A DNA stretch of 64,000 nucleotides from Burkholderiales bacterium (GCA_947474755.1 CANJJE010000003.1:238763-302762); one strand, 5' to 3'. Shown: positions 26,756 through 36,760, counted from the stretch's first letter. Numbers and translations are program-made. Notes: a model not told the origin generated them from the letters alone.

Positions 26756-26940
26756 GGGGTATGGCGGCCCGCTTTCGTTGCGGCGGCAAGGGTTTAGAGG
26801 CAGAATCTTTCAAAGCAATTGAAGATTTTCGCTGAATTCCAAGCCGCTTTGGCCGATACGGAATAGTGAGTATTTCGTGCTCTTTTCCCGGCCCACACAT
26901 GACGCGTTGCGTGCCGCGACCCGTTCGGAGACTTCTTTCC

Positions 26941-28119
26941 ATGACCAGACCCGTGTTTTACCTGCCCGCCCGCAGTCCACGCCCGGCGGCCTTCGGTCTG
27001 TGCATATTGGTCGCACTGGGTAGCGTCGCTCCTGCCGGTGCGGCGCCGGATTTCCCGGTATCTGCTCAGCAACGCGAAACCGCGCAGAAGGTCGCCAGCG
27101 CTGGCGTCGCACTGTCCGAGCTGGCCCCGAATGCACCCGATTCGCACACGGTGAAGGCAGGTGACACGCTCTGGGGCATTTCGGGCCTGTTCCTGAAATC
27201 CCCTTGGCGCTGGCCGGAACTCTGGGGGATGAACCTCGAGCAGATCCGCAATCCGCACCTGATCTACCCGGGGCAGGTCCTCTACCTCGACACCTCAGAC
27301 GGTCGGGCACGCTTGCGGATGGGGCAGGCGGTCGACGGCAGCGTGGTGAAGTTGTCTCCCCAGGTGCGTTTGTCGGCGCTGACCACCACGGCCATTGCGT
27401 CGATTCCGTTCAACCTGATCGAGCCGTTCCTGAACGAAGCAGTGATCTTCGACAGCAACACGCTGGCCGAAGCGCCCCGCATTGTCGCCACCCGGGAAGG
27501 CCGGGTGCTGATGGCGCGCGGCGACACCGCTTATGTGCGCGGCAATCTGGGCAAGGACACGGTGTTCCGTATCTTCCGCGAGGCCAAGCCTCTGCGCGAC
27601 CCGACAACCAAGGAAATCCTCGGCTACGAAGCGCCATATGTCGGAACGGCCGAGTTGGTGCGATCCGGCGAACGCAGCCGCGTCGATGAGAAGGAATCGT
27701 CCGCCCCGGTGCCAGACAGTTTCATCGTTACCAGCATCCGACAGGAAGCCAGCGTTGGTGACCGACTCGCCCCGGTGACGGCGCGCGAATACAGCAACTA
27801 CGTGCCGCGCGCGCCGCAAGGCGAACTGGCCGGTCAGATTGCGTCTGTCTACGGCGATGCGGTGACAGCAGGTCAGAACCAGATCGTCACACTGAACCGC
27901 GGCAAGAGCGACGGCGTCGAGCGCGGCCACGTGCTGGCCTTGTGGCAGGACGGCCCTGAGGTGGTCGATCGCACGGGCTCCGTCCCCACCCGACTGAAAC
28001 TGCCCGACGAGCGCCATGGCATGCTTTTCGTCTTCCAGGTGTTTGAACGCATGTCCTACGCGCTGATCCTGTCGGTAAAAGAACCGGTCAAGCCGGGCGA
28101 CCGCTTCTCCCAGCCCTGA
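26941..28119 (+). CDS. LysM domain protein, secreted
   Basis: The 392-residue protein begins with a signal peptide (cut near AGA-A at residue 35) followed by one LysM domain at about 69-117 (HTVKAGDTLWGIS ... PGQVLYL), which binds peptidoglycan glycan chains. The remaining ~270 residues form a conserved domain with no recognised catalytic motif. This gene commonly lies between def and dprA in betaproteobacteria. The ATG at 26941 follows a possible GGAGAC site; earlier in-frame ATGs would put a long non-hydrophobic leader before the signal. dprA follows 35 bases downstream. Confidence 0.88.
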   Translation: MTRPVFYLPARSPRPAAFGLCILVALGSVAPAGAAPDFPVSAQQRETAQKVASAGVALSELAPNAPDSHTVKAGDTLWGISGLFLKSPWRWPELWGMNLEQIRNPHLIYPGQVLYLDTSDGRARLRMGQAVDGSVVKLSPQVRLSALTTTAIASIPFNLIEPFLNEAVIFDSNTLAEAPRIVATREGRVLMARGDTAYVRGNLGKDTVFRIFREAKPLRDPTTKEILGYEAPYVGTAELVRSGERSRVDEKESSAPVPDSFIVTSIRQEASVGDRLAPVTAREYSNYVPRAPQGELAGQIASVYGDAVTAGQNQIVTLNRGKSDGVERGHVLALWQDGPEVVDRTGSVPTRLKLPDERHGMLFVFQVFERMSYALILSVKEPVKPGDRFSQP

Positions 28120-28154
28120 ACGCATGAGCGGGCGCAGTCCAGCGCTGCAGTGAC

Positions 28155-29264
28155 GTGATCGATCGCGACGAACTGGCTGCCTGGCTGCGACTTGTCGAAA
28201 CGCCCAAGGTTGGGCGTGGGGCGGCCCGCAAGCTGCTCGCTGCCTTCGGCTCGCCAGAATCGGTGCTTGCGGCGTCATTCGACAGCCGCCGCAAGGTCGT
28301 CAGCGAGTCGGCTGCACACGCATTGATGGCGCCGACGGCGGACTTCGATGCCCAGGTCGATCGGACACTGGCGTGGCTTGCGGACACGTCGGGTCATGCT
28401 GAAAGAGCGGTGATCCCGCTCGGCGATCCGCGCTACCCGCCGCAGTTGCTCGACACCGCCGACCCGCCCCTGCTGCTGCACGCACAGGGGCGTGTCGAAC
28501 TGTTGCACGCCGGCGCAGTCGCCATCGTCGGCAGCCGCAACCCGACACCGCAGGGTGCCTTGAATGCGCGGGATTTCGCCCACGCGCTCGGTGAGGCAGG
28601 CTGGGTCGTGGTGTCGGGGCTCGCCCTCGGCATCGACGGCTCCGCCCATGAGGGCGCGTTGGCAACGGCGGCGGGCACGATCGCGGTAGTTGGAACCGGG
28701 CTCGACCGGGTTTATCCGCGGCGCCACCTTGATCTGGCCCACCGTATCGCTCGCCAAGGCCTGATGCTCAGTGAATACGCGCTGGGCACACCGGCGCTGG
28801 CGGCTCACTTCCCGCAGCGCAACCGGCTGATCGCTGGGCTGAGCCACGGCACACTCGTGGTCGAAGCCGCGCTGAAGTCGGGCTCACTGATCACCGCCCG
28901 GCTGGCACTGGAAGCTGGGCGCGAGGTGTTCGCGATTCCCGGGTCGATCCATTCACCGCAAGCGCGCGGCTGCCACGCGCTGATCAAGCAAGGAGCCAAA
29001 CTGGTCGAGTCGGCCGCTGATGTGCTCGACGAACTTCCCGGGCTGGCTGGTGCGAGTCCACGCGTATCAGCACAAATGCCTGAGGCAGCGCCTGAAGACC
29101 CGCTGCTGGCTGCCATGGGCTACGAACTGACGTCGCTCGATGCTCTGGCGGCGCGCACCGGCTGGTCAGCGCACGCGCTGAACATCCGCCTGCTCGACCT
29201 GGAATTGAACGGCCAGGTGGCTCGTCTGCCGGGTCAGCTTTTTCAGCGGATTGCGTCGACTTGA
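28155..29264 (+). CDS. dprA: DNA-processing protein DprA
   Basis: The 369-residue protein loads RecA on incoming single-stranded DNA during natural transformation. The Rossmann-like core contains VGSRNPTPQG (125-134), VVSGLALGIDGSAHEGAL (about 152-169) and FPQRNRLIAGLS; the C-terminal ~60 residues resemble the DML1/winged-helix-like domain. A short N-terminal helical (SAM-like) domain precedes the core. The start is a GTG at 28155. Alone it does not prove competence. Confidence 0.95.
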   Translation: MIDRDELAAWLRLVETPKVGRGAARKLLAAFGSPESVLAASFDSRRKVVSESAAHALMAPTADFDAQVDRTLAWLADTSGHAERAVIPLGDPRYPPQLLDTADPPLLLHAQGRVELLHAGAVAIVGSRNPTPQGALNARDFAHALGEAGWVVVSGLALGIDGSAHEGALATAAGTIAVVGTGLDRVYPRRHLDLAHRIARQGLMLSEYALGTPALAAHFPQRNRLIAGLSHGTLVVEAALKSGSLITARLALEAGREVFAIPGSIHSPQARGCHALIKQGAKLVESAADVLDELPGLAGASPRVSAQMPEAAPEDPLLAAMGYELTSLDALAARTGWSAHALNIRLLDLELNGQVARLPGQLFQRIAST

Positions 29265-29306
29265 AGGACGCCCGAGGAGTTTGATCGCCTCGGGTATGAT
29301 GAATTC

Positions 29307-29759
29307 ATGTTCGATGTGCTTGTGTACCTGTACGAGAACTACTGGCGGCCGGACGCGTGTCCGGATCATGCCCAGTTGACTCGAAAGCTCTCATCGGTCG
29401 GTTTCGAATCCGATGAGATTCAGGAAGCCTTGACCTGGCTCGACGGGCTGGCCACAGCAGCTGAATCCTATGTAGGGGAGCAGGGCGAGCGCAGTCTGCG
29501 TGTTTATTCGCCTGCAGAACAGGAACATCTGGGCGAAGTCTCGATCGGCTTTGTCAGCTTCCTTGAATCGGCCGGCGTGTTGCCGCCACCGATGCGCGAG
29601 ATGGTGATCGACCGCGCCAGCGCGATTCCCGGTGGGCCGCTTGACCTGGAGGACCTGAAGATCATCGTGTTGATGGTGTTCTGGAGTCTGGGCGAAGAAC
29701 CTGATGCGCTGATCCTCGACGAGCTGTTCGTCGACGAAGAGGATCGGCTCATCCATTGA
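29307..29759 (+). CDS. smg: Smg family protein (DUF494)
   Basis: The 150-residue acidic protein matches Smg/DUF494: it opens MFDVLVYLYENYW and contains EIQEALTWLDGL and LEDLKIIVLMVFWSLGEEPDALILDELF. It lies downstream of dprA as in many proteobacteria. Its function is not established. In many Burkholderiales a topoisomerase gene follows it; here the next gene is a DUF1631 gene on the opposite strand, so the conserved order breaks at this point. Confidence 0.92.
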   Translation: MFDVLVYLYENYWRPDACPDHAQLTRKLSSVGFESDEIQEALTWLDGLATAAESYVGEQGERSLRVYSPAEQEHLGEVSIGFVSFLESAGVLPPPMREMVIDRASAIPGGPLDLEDLKIIVLMVFWSLGEEPDALILDELFVDEEDRLIH

Positions 29760-29813
29760 GGGGCAGAGTTCGATCACCCAGCCGCCGCCGTCAGGCAGCT
29801 TTCTAGCCCGAGA

Positions 29814-32159
29814 TCAGTTCAGCAGTCGGCTCGGATCGACATCCAGCTTGGCCAGCGCGGTGCGTGTGGCCCGCACCGTCAGAGACTCATCCTGCACCGG
29901 CACCAGGAAGCCTGCTTGCAGGAAAGCCGCCAGCCGCTGCTGCTGGAACAGGATGCCGCGCCCCTGCGGCGTGACAAACAGAGTCAGCTGCCGGCGCATG
30001 CCGTGCCACGCCAATTGCACCGGCTCGTTGCGGTCGCGGTAGTCCAGCATGTACCAGCCCCCGACCTGCAACTCTCGCGCCCAGGCGGCCATGGCTGGGG
30101 TCGGCATCGAACCACCGGCGTTGACCACTTCGAGTTCGTTGCTTTCGTGCCCTGACAGGTCAAGAACCAGGGACTCGTCGATCTCCATGTCGTCGGCGTC
30201 GGGCAGCAACTCTTCCAGCGTTTCCAGCCGCACCATCAGCTGTTCGAGGCGATCCTTCGGAATCGACGCGGTGCGCGCAGTGAAAGCCGCAGCCAGCGAG
30301 GTATTGAGCCTCTGGATGTGCTCGTCCTGCGCTGTAACCGCAACACCTGCGCCCTCCATGCCGTGCCGCAGGATCTTCAGCAGCGGCGGCAGACGGCGAA
30401 TCACATCGGCGCGCTCGTCGCGTGACACCTTGGCACTCGCCGACCAGATCAGGTCCGCCGCTGCGCGCTTCATTTCCTTGATTTCTTCGCTGCCCAGGCC
30501 GGACTTGACTGCAGCCATCGCCAGCACGTCGGCCCAGACATGGAACAGGAACTCGCGCACGCCTTCAGGTACCGGCACCTCGTTGAGCATCTTGCGCAAC
30601 TCGATCGTGTACTGGATGGCCAAGGTCTCGCGCTGCTCGACCTGCTGCGCCAGCGAAACACCTATGCGTGAGGCCTCGTTCTCGTTCTTGAAGTAGTGCT
30701 CGAGAAAGCTCTCGAATTCAGTCAGTACCGTCTGGAACACACGGCGACCCGTATCCGGATACGCTTCGACGACCTGCACCACACGCTTGATTTCCTTCTC
30801 GACTGCGCCGCCCGACACTCGCGTGCTTTGCGCATCGAAACCCATCACGCAAGCGCCCATGCGATCGATCAGGCGGCGCGCAGGGTGGTCATTGGTTGCG
30901 AAGAAGTCAGGTTCAGTGACGGCCACACGCAGCACCGGCATCTGCAACCGCGCGAACCACACCCGCACCGAGGCTGGAATGCGCTCCTCGGTCAGGATGC
31001 TCTGGAAGAGCAGAGCCACCACCTCGATCGTCGCGTGCTCGCCCGGCGAAGCAGCGGCCGCCTTCAAGGCCTGCTTGCGCTGGTACAGCTCCTCCAGCAT
31101 GGTGGGCGTGCTGACCGGGGCGGTGGCGTACTGGCCGTCGGAGTCAGGCGTCAGCCGCAGCGCGATGCCCTGTTGGGCGCTGGTGATCGCTGCGTTCAGA
31201 GACGGCGACGCAGGCCCATAGGCCGTTCGGGCAAAGCCGGGCAGTTGTCGACCGATCAGCCGGTTCAGCCGACCCAGTACCGCATCGGCGTGGTCGGATC
31301 CGCCGGGAAGCAGTGTTCCCACGCGGCTGATCAGCCGGGTTTCCTGGGCAGGTCCTTCGTCCAGCGGGCTGTAGCGGCTGGCTGGCAGATCACCCAGGTT
31401 GCCTCGAACCGTCGGTACGCCTGCTCGATCGCGACCAGTAGCGTCGCCCGCACCAGCAGCGGTCAATGACCCGGAGTACGGGTCGACAAAAGCCGCATTG
31501 CGCGAACGGCGTATGAATGGCCGCAGATCGATCTCGGGCAGGACCCGCTGCTGGATCAGCATCCGGTTCGCCTCGTGATAGGCCTCTTCGTTGAAGTGCG
31601 CAAACTCCTCGTGCAGCACGCCCTGCAGGGTGCGCCAGGTTTCATGACTCAGTCCCGCCGCGCGCCACGAGTTGATCGCGATGCGCGCCAGCACATGCGG
31701 GCGCAGGATGTCGTTGGGATCGAGTTCATCGCGGCCTTCGAGCAGTGTCATGCGCGAGCGCAGATCGGTGAACTCCCAGGACGCACGGTCCATCACTGCC
31801 AATGCAAGGCGCGAACTGAGAATCTCGCCTTCGATGGTCTCGTTGTCGACCAGGCTGAAGTTCTGCCGGTCGCCGGGCATCGGCAGATCGTTCGGTCGCG
31901 TTGCCGAGACGATGCCGCTGTGCACCGCCCCTCGCAGCATGGAGATGGCCCCTTGCAGCCAGAAACCCGCTGTGTTCTTGAGGTCGTCGACCGCATCACG
32001 GCGGCGCATCAGCGTGGCTGGATCGGCAACCTGTCCCAGCAGCAGCCGCGCACCCTGCTCGACCGCCTGCACCACCCCAGGCATGCCGTTGAGCAGTCCT
32101 TCGATGTACGCACGGCGGGCCTGGGTAGCCTGGGCCATCGAGTGGGCCGTGGACGCCAT
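29814..32159 (-). CDS. DUF1631 family protein
   Basis: The 781-residue protein matches DUF1631, a large proteobacterial family of unknown biochemical role. It is mostly helical with no signal peptide or membrane segment. Recognisable parts are LSSRLALAVMDRASWEFTDLR near residue 115 and the PVLRVAVTEPDFFATNDHPARRLIDRM block near 410. The C-terminal ~90 residues (GGWYMLDYRDRNEPVQLAWHG...LFVTPQGRGILF) look PilZ-like, which would suggest signalling through c-di-GMP; that is my inference, since the RxxxR of true PilZ domains is not clear. Confidence 0.85.
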   Translation of the reverse strand: MASTAHSMAQATQARRAYIEGLLNGMPGVVQAVEQGARLLLGQVADPATLMRRRDAVDDLKNTAGFWLQGAISMLRGAVHSGIVSATRPNDLPMPGDRQNFSLVDNETIEGEILSSRLALAVMDRASWEFTDLRSRMTLLEGRDELDPNDILRPHVLARIAINSWRAAGLSHETWRTLQGVLHEEFAHFNEEAYHEANRMLIQQRVLPEIDLRPFIRRSRNAAFVDPYSGSLTAAGAGDATGRDRAGVPTVRGNLGDLPASRYSPLDEGPAQETRLISRVGTLLPGGSDHADAVLGRLNRLIGRQLPGFARTAYGPASPSLNAAITSAQQGIALRLTPDSDGQYATAPVSTPTMLEELYQRKQALKAAAASPGEHATIEVVALLFQSILTEERIPASVRVWFARLQMPVLRVAVTEPDFFATNDHPARRLIDRMGACVMGFDAQSTRVSGGAVEKEIKRVVQVVEAYPDTGRRVFQTVLTEFESFLEHYFKNENEASRIGVSLAQQVEQRETLAIQYTIELRKMLNEVPVPEGVREFLFHVWADVLAMAAVKSGLGSEEIKEMKRAAADLIWSASAKVSRDERADVIRRLPPLLKILRHGMEGAGVAVTAQDEHIQRLNTSLAAAFTARTASIPKDRLEQLMVRLETLEELLPDADDMEIDESLVLDLSGHESNELEVVNAGGSMPTPAMAAWARELQVGGWYMLDYRDRNEPVQLAWHGMRRQLTLFVTPQGRGILFQQQRLAAFLQAGFLVPVQDESLTVRATRTALAKLDVDPSRLLN

Positions 32160-32197
32160 GGGTTCGTTTGAGTTGCGCAGAGACGTTCGAAAAGACT

Positions 32198-33229
32198 CTA
32201 CACCACGGCCCCGGCGTTCGGATCGTCCGGATCAAGCTCTTTGCCAGTGGGCTTGATCAGGTCTTCGCGCCTGACGCCGAGCCACATTGCAATGGCCGCA
32301 GCGACGAACACCGATGAATAGATGCCAAAGAGGATGCCGATGGTCAGTGCGATAGCGAAGTAGTGCAGTGTCGGGCCACCGAAGATCAGCATCGATACCA
32401 CCATCATCAGGGTGCTTCCATGGGTGATGACGGTTCGGCTGATGGTGCTGGTGATGGCGTTGTCGATGACTTGCGGCGTGGTCAACTTGCGGTACTTGCG
32501 GAAGGACTCGCGGACCCGGTCGAAGATGACCACCGATTCATTGACCGAATAACCGAGCACGGCCAGCACCGCTGCCAGCACCGAGAGCGAGAATTCCCAC
32601 TGGAAGTACGCGAAGAAGCCAACGATGATGATCACATCGTGCAGGTTGGCGACGATGCCGGCGACCGAAAACTTCCACTCGAAACGCGCCGCCAAGTACA
32701 TCATGATGCCGGCGATCGTCACGGCGAGCGCCAGAGCACCATCGCGTGCCAGCTCCGAGCCGACCGACGGTCCGACGAACTCGCTGCGCTGCAGCTTCAC
32801 CTTCTCGGCGCCGACCTCGCCGCACACCGGGGCGGTAGTCTGAGCGCCCTTGTCGGAGGTGATCTGCTGAGTACTGACAGTACCGCCCTCAGCCTGGCAC
32901 AGCGCGCCGAAGACACGTGAGACCACCTCGGCCTGCTTCACGTCGCCGCGCACAGGGAGGCGGATCAGTACATCGCGAGACGTGCCGAAATTCTGCACCT
33001 GAACCTCGCCGAACTGCAGCGACTCGACGGTGCTGCGCACGCGGTTGATGTCGGCAGGCTGCTCATAAGCCACCTCGACCACCGTACCGCCAGTGAATTC
33101 GATCGAGAAATGCAGCCCACGTGTCGCGATGAAGAACACCGCGGCGATAAACGTCAGCGCCGAGATCAAGTTCAGCACCAACGCATAGCGCATGAACGGG
33201 ATATCTCTTCGGATTCTGAAAAACTCCAT
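32198..33229 (-). CDS. secF: protein translocase subunit SecF
   Basis: The 343-residue inner-membrane protein works with SecD to pull proteins through SecYEG using the proton-motive force. The FEFTGG-type motif appears as FSIEFTGGTVVEV (about 35-47), followed by the periplasmic domain and five further helices with the conserved VGFFAYFQWEFSL and GYSVNESVVIFDRVRE. It starts 14 bases below the secD stop. Confidence 0.96.
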   Translation of the reverse strand: MEFFRIRRDIPFMRYALVLNLISALTFIAAVFFIATRGLHFSIEFTGGTVVEVAYEQPADINRVRSTVESLQFGEVQVQNFGTSRDVLIRLPVRGDVKQAEVVSRVFGALCQAEGGTVSTQQITSDKGAQTTAPVCGEVGAEKVKLQRSEFVGPSVGSELARDGALALAVTIAGIMMYLAARFEWKFSVAGIVANLHDVIIIVGFFAYFQWEFSLSVLAAVLAVLGYSVNESVVIFDRVRESFRKYRKLTTPQVIDNAITSTISRTVITHGSTLMMVVSMLIFGGPTLHYFAIALTIGILFGIYSSVFVAAAIAMWLGVRREDLIKPTGKELDPDDPNAGAVV

Positions 33230-33243
33230 GGTCAGCTCCTTTG

Positions 33244-35121
33244 TCAGCGCTTGGCGCCGACGTCAGCGGCAGGCTTCCAGACCTGCCCGATGGACACGCC
33301 CTTGAGCTTTTTCTGGCGGCCGTACCACAGGTTGACCAGCCCGCGGGAGAACACCACCGCCGAGAACATCGAGGTCAGGATGCCCAGGCAGTGCACCACC
33401 GCGAATCCGCGCACCGGCCCGGAGCCGAATGCCAGCAGTGACACGCCAGCAATCAGCGTGGTGACGTTGGAGTCGAGGATGGTGGCGAAGGCCCGTTCGT
33501 AGCCGTTATGGATGGCCGCCTGCGGCGACGCGCCATTGCGCAGTTCCTCGCGCACCCGTTCGTTGATCAACACGTTGGCGTCGATCGCCATGCCAAGGGT
33601 CAGTGCGATGGCCGCCATGCCGGGCAGGGTCAGACTGGCCTGCAACATCGACAGCACCGATACCAGCAGCAGCAGGTTGAACGCCAGCGCCAGCGTCGAG
33701 ATGATGCCAAACAGCATGTAGTAAAGGCACATGAAGACAGCGATCGCGGCAAAGCCGTACAGCACGCTGTTGATGCCCTTCGCGATGTTGTCGGCGCCCA
33801 GGCTCGGGCCGATCGTGCGCTCCTCGATGATCTCCATGGGCGCGGCCAGCGAACCCGAACGCAGCAGCAGCGAGGTGTCGGCGGCTTCGGCAGTGGTCAT
33901 GCGTCCCGAAATCTGCACCCGCCCACCACCGATCTCGGCGCGGATCACTGGCGCAGTGACAACCTCTCCCTTGCCCTTCTCGAACAGCAGGATCGCCATG
34001 CGCTTGCCGACGTTCTCGCGCGTCACGTCCTTGAAGATGCGCGCGCCTTTCGCGTCCAGCGTCAGATTGACGCTCGGCTCCTGGGTCTGCCCGTCAAAGC
34101 CGGCCTGCGCATCGGTCAGATTCTCTCCCGTCAACACCACCTGACGCTTGACGATCAGCGCGACGCCGTTGCGCTCGGTATAGCGCTCGGTGCCGAACGG
34201 CACCGGACCCGTGCCAGCGGCGGCTGCAGCGGCTTCGGCGCTTTCGTCGACCATGCGCACTTCCAGCGTCGCGGTGCGGCCGATGATGTCCTTGGCTTTC
34301 GCGGTGTCCTGCACCCCAGGCAGCTGCACCACCACGCGGTCGGCGCCCTGCTGCTGGATCACTGGTTCGGAGACGCCGAGTTCGTTGACCCGGTTGTGCA
34401 GCGTGGTGATGTTCTGCTTGACCGCAGCTTCCTGCACCAGCCGAGACGCTGCGGGCTTCAACACGCCGACCAGCTTGACGTCGGTGCCCTCCGGGATGTC
34501 GTTCCACTGCAGATCGCGCAGTTCGTTCTCGAGCAGGCCCCGCGCCGCGATCATCGTCTCACGGTCGCGAAAGCGCACCACCACCGCATCGCCATCGCGC
34601 ACGATGCCGGCGTGGCGAAGGTTCTTGTCACGCAGCTGCTGTCGCACGTCGCCAGTCAGGGACTCGGCCTTCTTCGTCAAGGCCGACTTCATGTCGACCT
34701 GCATCAGGAAGTGCACACCGCCGCGAAGGTCCAGGCCCAAGGACATCGGCAGCGCATGCATGGCGGTCAACCAGTGTGGGGACCGCGAAAGCAGGTTCAG
34801 CGCCACGATGTAGCTGGGGTCGGCGGGGTCGGGGTTCAGCGCCTTGCCGATCGCGTCCTTGGCCTTGATCTGCACATCGGTGTCGGCAAAGCGGGCCTTG
34901 ACCGAATTGCCTTCGAACTGCACGAAGTCGGCTTTCAGCCCGGCCTGTGTCAGCGCCTCCTCCACGCGAGTGGCGACGCTGCTGTCGATCTTCAAGGTGG
35001 CGCGGCCGCTGCTGACCTGCACTGCCGGAGCTTCACCAAACAGGTTCGGCAACGTGTAGATCAGGCCGATCAGCAAGGCCACCAGCAAGATCGCGTACTT
35101 CCAGAGGGGATAGCGGTTCAT
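33244..35121 (-). CDS. secD: protein translocase subunit SecD
   Basis: The 625-residue inner-membrane protein is the larger partner of SecF. An N-terminal helix (about 8-26) is followed by the periplasmic P1 domain with LGLDLRGGVHFLMQVD and a C-terminal block of helices with TLGMAIDANVLINERVREEL. The length is normal for proteobacterial SecD. It lies in yajC-secD-secF; the 103-base gap after yajC shows nothing recognisable. Confidence 0.97.
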   Translation of the reverse strand: MNRYPLWKYAILLVALLIGLIYTLPNLFGEAPAVQVSSGRATLKIDSSVATRVEEALTQAGLKADFVQFEGNSVKARFADTDVQIKAKDAIGKALNPDPADPSYIVALNLLSRSPHWLTAMHALPMSLGLDLRGGVHFLMQVDMKSALTKKAESLTGDVRQQLRDKNLRHAGIVRDGDAVVVRFRDRETMIAARGLLENELRDLQWNDIPEGTDVKLVGVLKPAASRLVQEAAVKQNITTLHNRVNELGVSEPVIQQQGADRVVVQLPGVQDTAKAKDIIGRTATLEVRMVDESAEAAAAAAGTGPVPFGTERYTERNGVALIVKRQVVLTGENLTDAQAGFDGQTQEPSVNLTLDAKGARIFKDVTRENVGKRMAILLFEKGKGEVVTAPVIRAEIGGGRVQISGRMTTAEAADTSLLLRSGSLAAPMEIIEERTIGPSLGADNIAKGINSVLYGFAAIAVFMCLYYMLFGIISTLALAFNLLLLVSVLSMLQASLTLPGMAAIALTLGMAIDANVLINERVREELRNGASPQAAIHNGYERAFATILDSNVTTLIAGVSLLAFGSGPVRGFAVVHCLGILTSMFSAVVFSRGLVNLWYGRQKKLKGVSIGQVWKPAADVGAKR

Positions 35122-35224
35122 GACGCCTTTCTGGCGATCGCTTGGCTGCAGGTCTGCAGGCCCTTGCCAATGTGTAGGGGGTGTCGCGCCCGCAACGCAG
35201 CAGCCTGCGTCACGCCCTTACTTC

Positions 35225-35557
35225 TTACTTGAACGTGCCCTTGGGCAGCACCTGCAGCACCGATGTGCGCTGCACCTGAATCTCGACGCCGTTGGCCACT
35301 TCGACCGACAGGTAGGTTTCACCCATCTTCGCAACCTTGCCGAGCATGCCGCCACCGATGACCACCTCGTCACCCTTGGCCAGCGCATCAATCATGGCCT
35401 TGTGCTCCTTCTGACGCTTCATTTGCGGACGAATCATCACGAAATACAGCACCACGAACATCAGCACCAGGGGCAGCATGGATCCCAGACTGCCGAGCAT
35501 GTCGGGGCTCCCGGTGGCAGCTGGTGCGGCCTGGGCAAAGGCTTCAGAAATGAACAC
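35225..35557 (-). CDS. yajC: preprotein translocase subunit YajC
   Basis: The 110-residue protein has one membrane helix (about 30-47) followed by the MIRPQMKRQKEHK basic motif and a small cytoplasmic domain with LAKGDEVVIGGGMLGKV, all standard for YajC, a SecDF accessory subunit. It is the first gene of yajC-secD-secF. In many proteobacteria tgt and queA lie upstream; here the neighbour is glucokinase. Confidence 0.96.
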   Translation of the reverse strand: MFISEAFAQAAPAATGSPDMLGSLGSMLPLVLMFVVLYFVMIRPQMKRQKEHKAMIDALAKGDEVVIGGGMLGKVAKMGETYLSVEVANGVEIQVQRTSVLQVLPKGTFK

Positions 35558-35606
35558 GTGAATTCCTCTGTTGGGTGGCGAGAAACGCCTTGGGCAAAAC
35601 CCTCGG

Positions 35607-35656
35607 ATTGTACGGTGACGCCTCTGGACGCTCCGGCATGACCTCAGAGGTCATGC
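35607..35656 (-). promoter_or_regulatory. candidate yajC-secDF promoter with an adjoining 10-1-10 palindrome
   Basis: On the minus strand a TACAAT -10 (35607-35612) lies about 50 bases before the yajC start, with no good -35 at 17 bases. Directly upstream is a perfect inverted repeat, GCATGACCTC (35636-35645), one centre base, GAGGTCATGC (35647-35656). Its placement next to the weak -35 region is that of an activator site; alternatively it is a T-less terminator hairpin for glk, whose stop is at 35714. Confidence 0.45.
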
Positions 35657-35713
35657 AGACTGATCAGTTCCCTCATGTTCACCTCAATCACGACAGTCGA
35701 CACCGCACCGCAG

Positions 35714-36760
35714 TCATGCCTGGTCCGCGGTTGCGACCACCGTCTCCAGGGCGGCTGCGGCGCCCGTCAATGCCGCTTGCGGATCGACGATCAACGCCGT
35801 CGGGATCGCCCGCATGTAGTCGCGGTAGCGACCCTTCGACTCAAAGCGCTCGCGAAAGCTCGAGGCAAAGAACAGGTCGGCCATGCGCGGCACGATGCCG
35901 CCGCCGATGTAGAGCCCGCCGCGCGCGCCCAGCGTCAACGCGACATTGCCAGCGACCGTGCCCAGCATCGCGCAAAACACCGCCAGGGTCCTGGCGCAAT
36001 CGGCATCCCCACTGCCACCACTGGCGCAATCGATGCCCTGCTGCAGGATGGCTTGTGCGCCCATCGCCACGTCGATGGAACGACCAGAAGCTGTCGCCAC
36101 CGCGCGATGCAAGAGCGGCAGCCCGATGCCAGAGAGCAGCCGCTCGGCGGACACGTGAGCGAGTTCGCGTCGCGCGGCCGCCAGCACCTCGGCCTCGAAG
36201 TCGTCACAGGCGGCCAGCGTGACATGCCCCCCCTCGCCGGGAATGGCCCGCCAACCCGCAGAGGTGTGCATCAGACCTGCGACACCCAAGCCGGTGCCCG
36301 GCCCGACAACAGCCATCGTTCGGCTCGGGTTGGCGGCCTGCCCAGGCGCTGCCCCGTGACTGCGCAAATCCGTGCCAGCGAGATGGGGCAATGCCAGCGC
36401 CAACGCTTCGAAGTCATTGAGCAGGATCAAACTGTCGAGTCCCAGCTCGCGTTGCACGGCATCGCGCGAGAACCGCCACGGGTGGTTGATGAAGCGCACC
36501 TCGTCGCCGTCCAGCGGCGCTGCCACGGCCAGACAGGCCAGTACGGGCCGGCCCACAGCCGTCGGCAAGGTGGTCAGATAGGCACGCACCGCATCGATCA
36601 GATGCGGGTGGTCTTCGGTTCGCAGACGTTGAACATGCGTTAGAGAGAGTCCGGGCCCTTCGACCAGCCCGAAGCGGGCGTGCGTGCCGCCGATGTCAGC
36701 CACCAGTCGCAACGGCGAAGATGCGGCGACAGGCGGGGTCGATGCGAGGGTGACGATCAT
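35714..36760 (-). CDS. glk: glucokinase
   Basis: The 348-residue cytoplasmic kinase phosphorylates glucose with ATP. It is of the proteobacterial Glk type: the phosphate loop DIGGTHARFG at 22-31, catalytic Asp116 in LLNDFEA, VGPGTGLG and EGGH at 176-179. It lacks the zinc-binding CxCGxxGC of the ROK group. About 15 extra residues precede the first strand. It lies downstream of the RND efflux operon on the same strand, separated from it by 93 bases without a clear promoter. Confidence 0.95.
   Translation of the reverse strand: MIVTLASTPPVAASSPLRLVADIGGTHARFGLVEGPGLSLTHVQRLRTEDHPHLIDAVRAYLTTLPTAVGRPVLACLAVAAPLDGDEVRFINHPWRFSRDAVQRELGLDSLILLNDFEALALALPHLAGTDLRSHGAAPGQAANPSRTMAVVGPGTGLGVAGLMHTSAGWRAIPGEGGHVTLAACDDFEAEVLAAARRELAHVSAERLLSGIGLPLLHRAVATASGRSIDVAMGAQAILQQGIDCASGGSGDADCARTLAVFCAMLGTVAGNVALTLGARGGLYIGGGIVPRMADLFFASSFRERFESKGRYRDYMRAIPTALIVDPQAALTGAAAALETVVATADQA

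Noticed and set aside
33508..35232. Long plus-strand open frame opposite secD
   Set aside because: Antisense shadow; no motifs, while secD is unmistakable.
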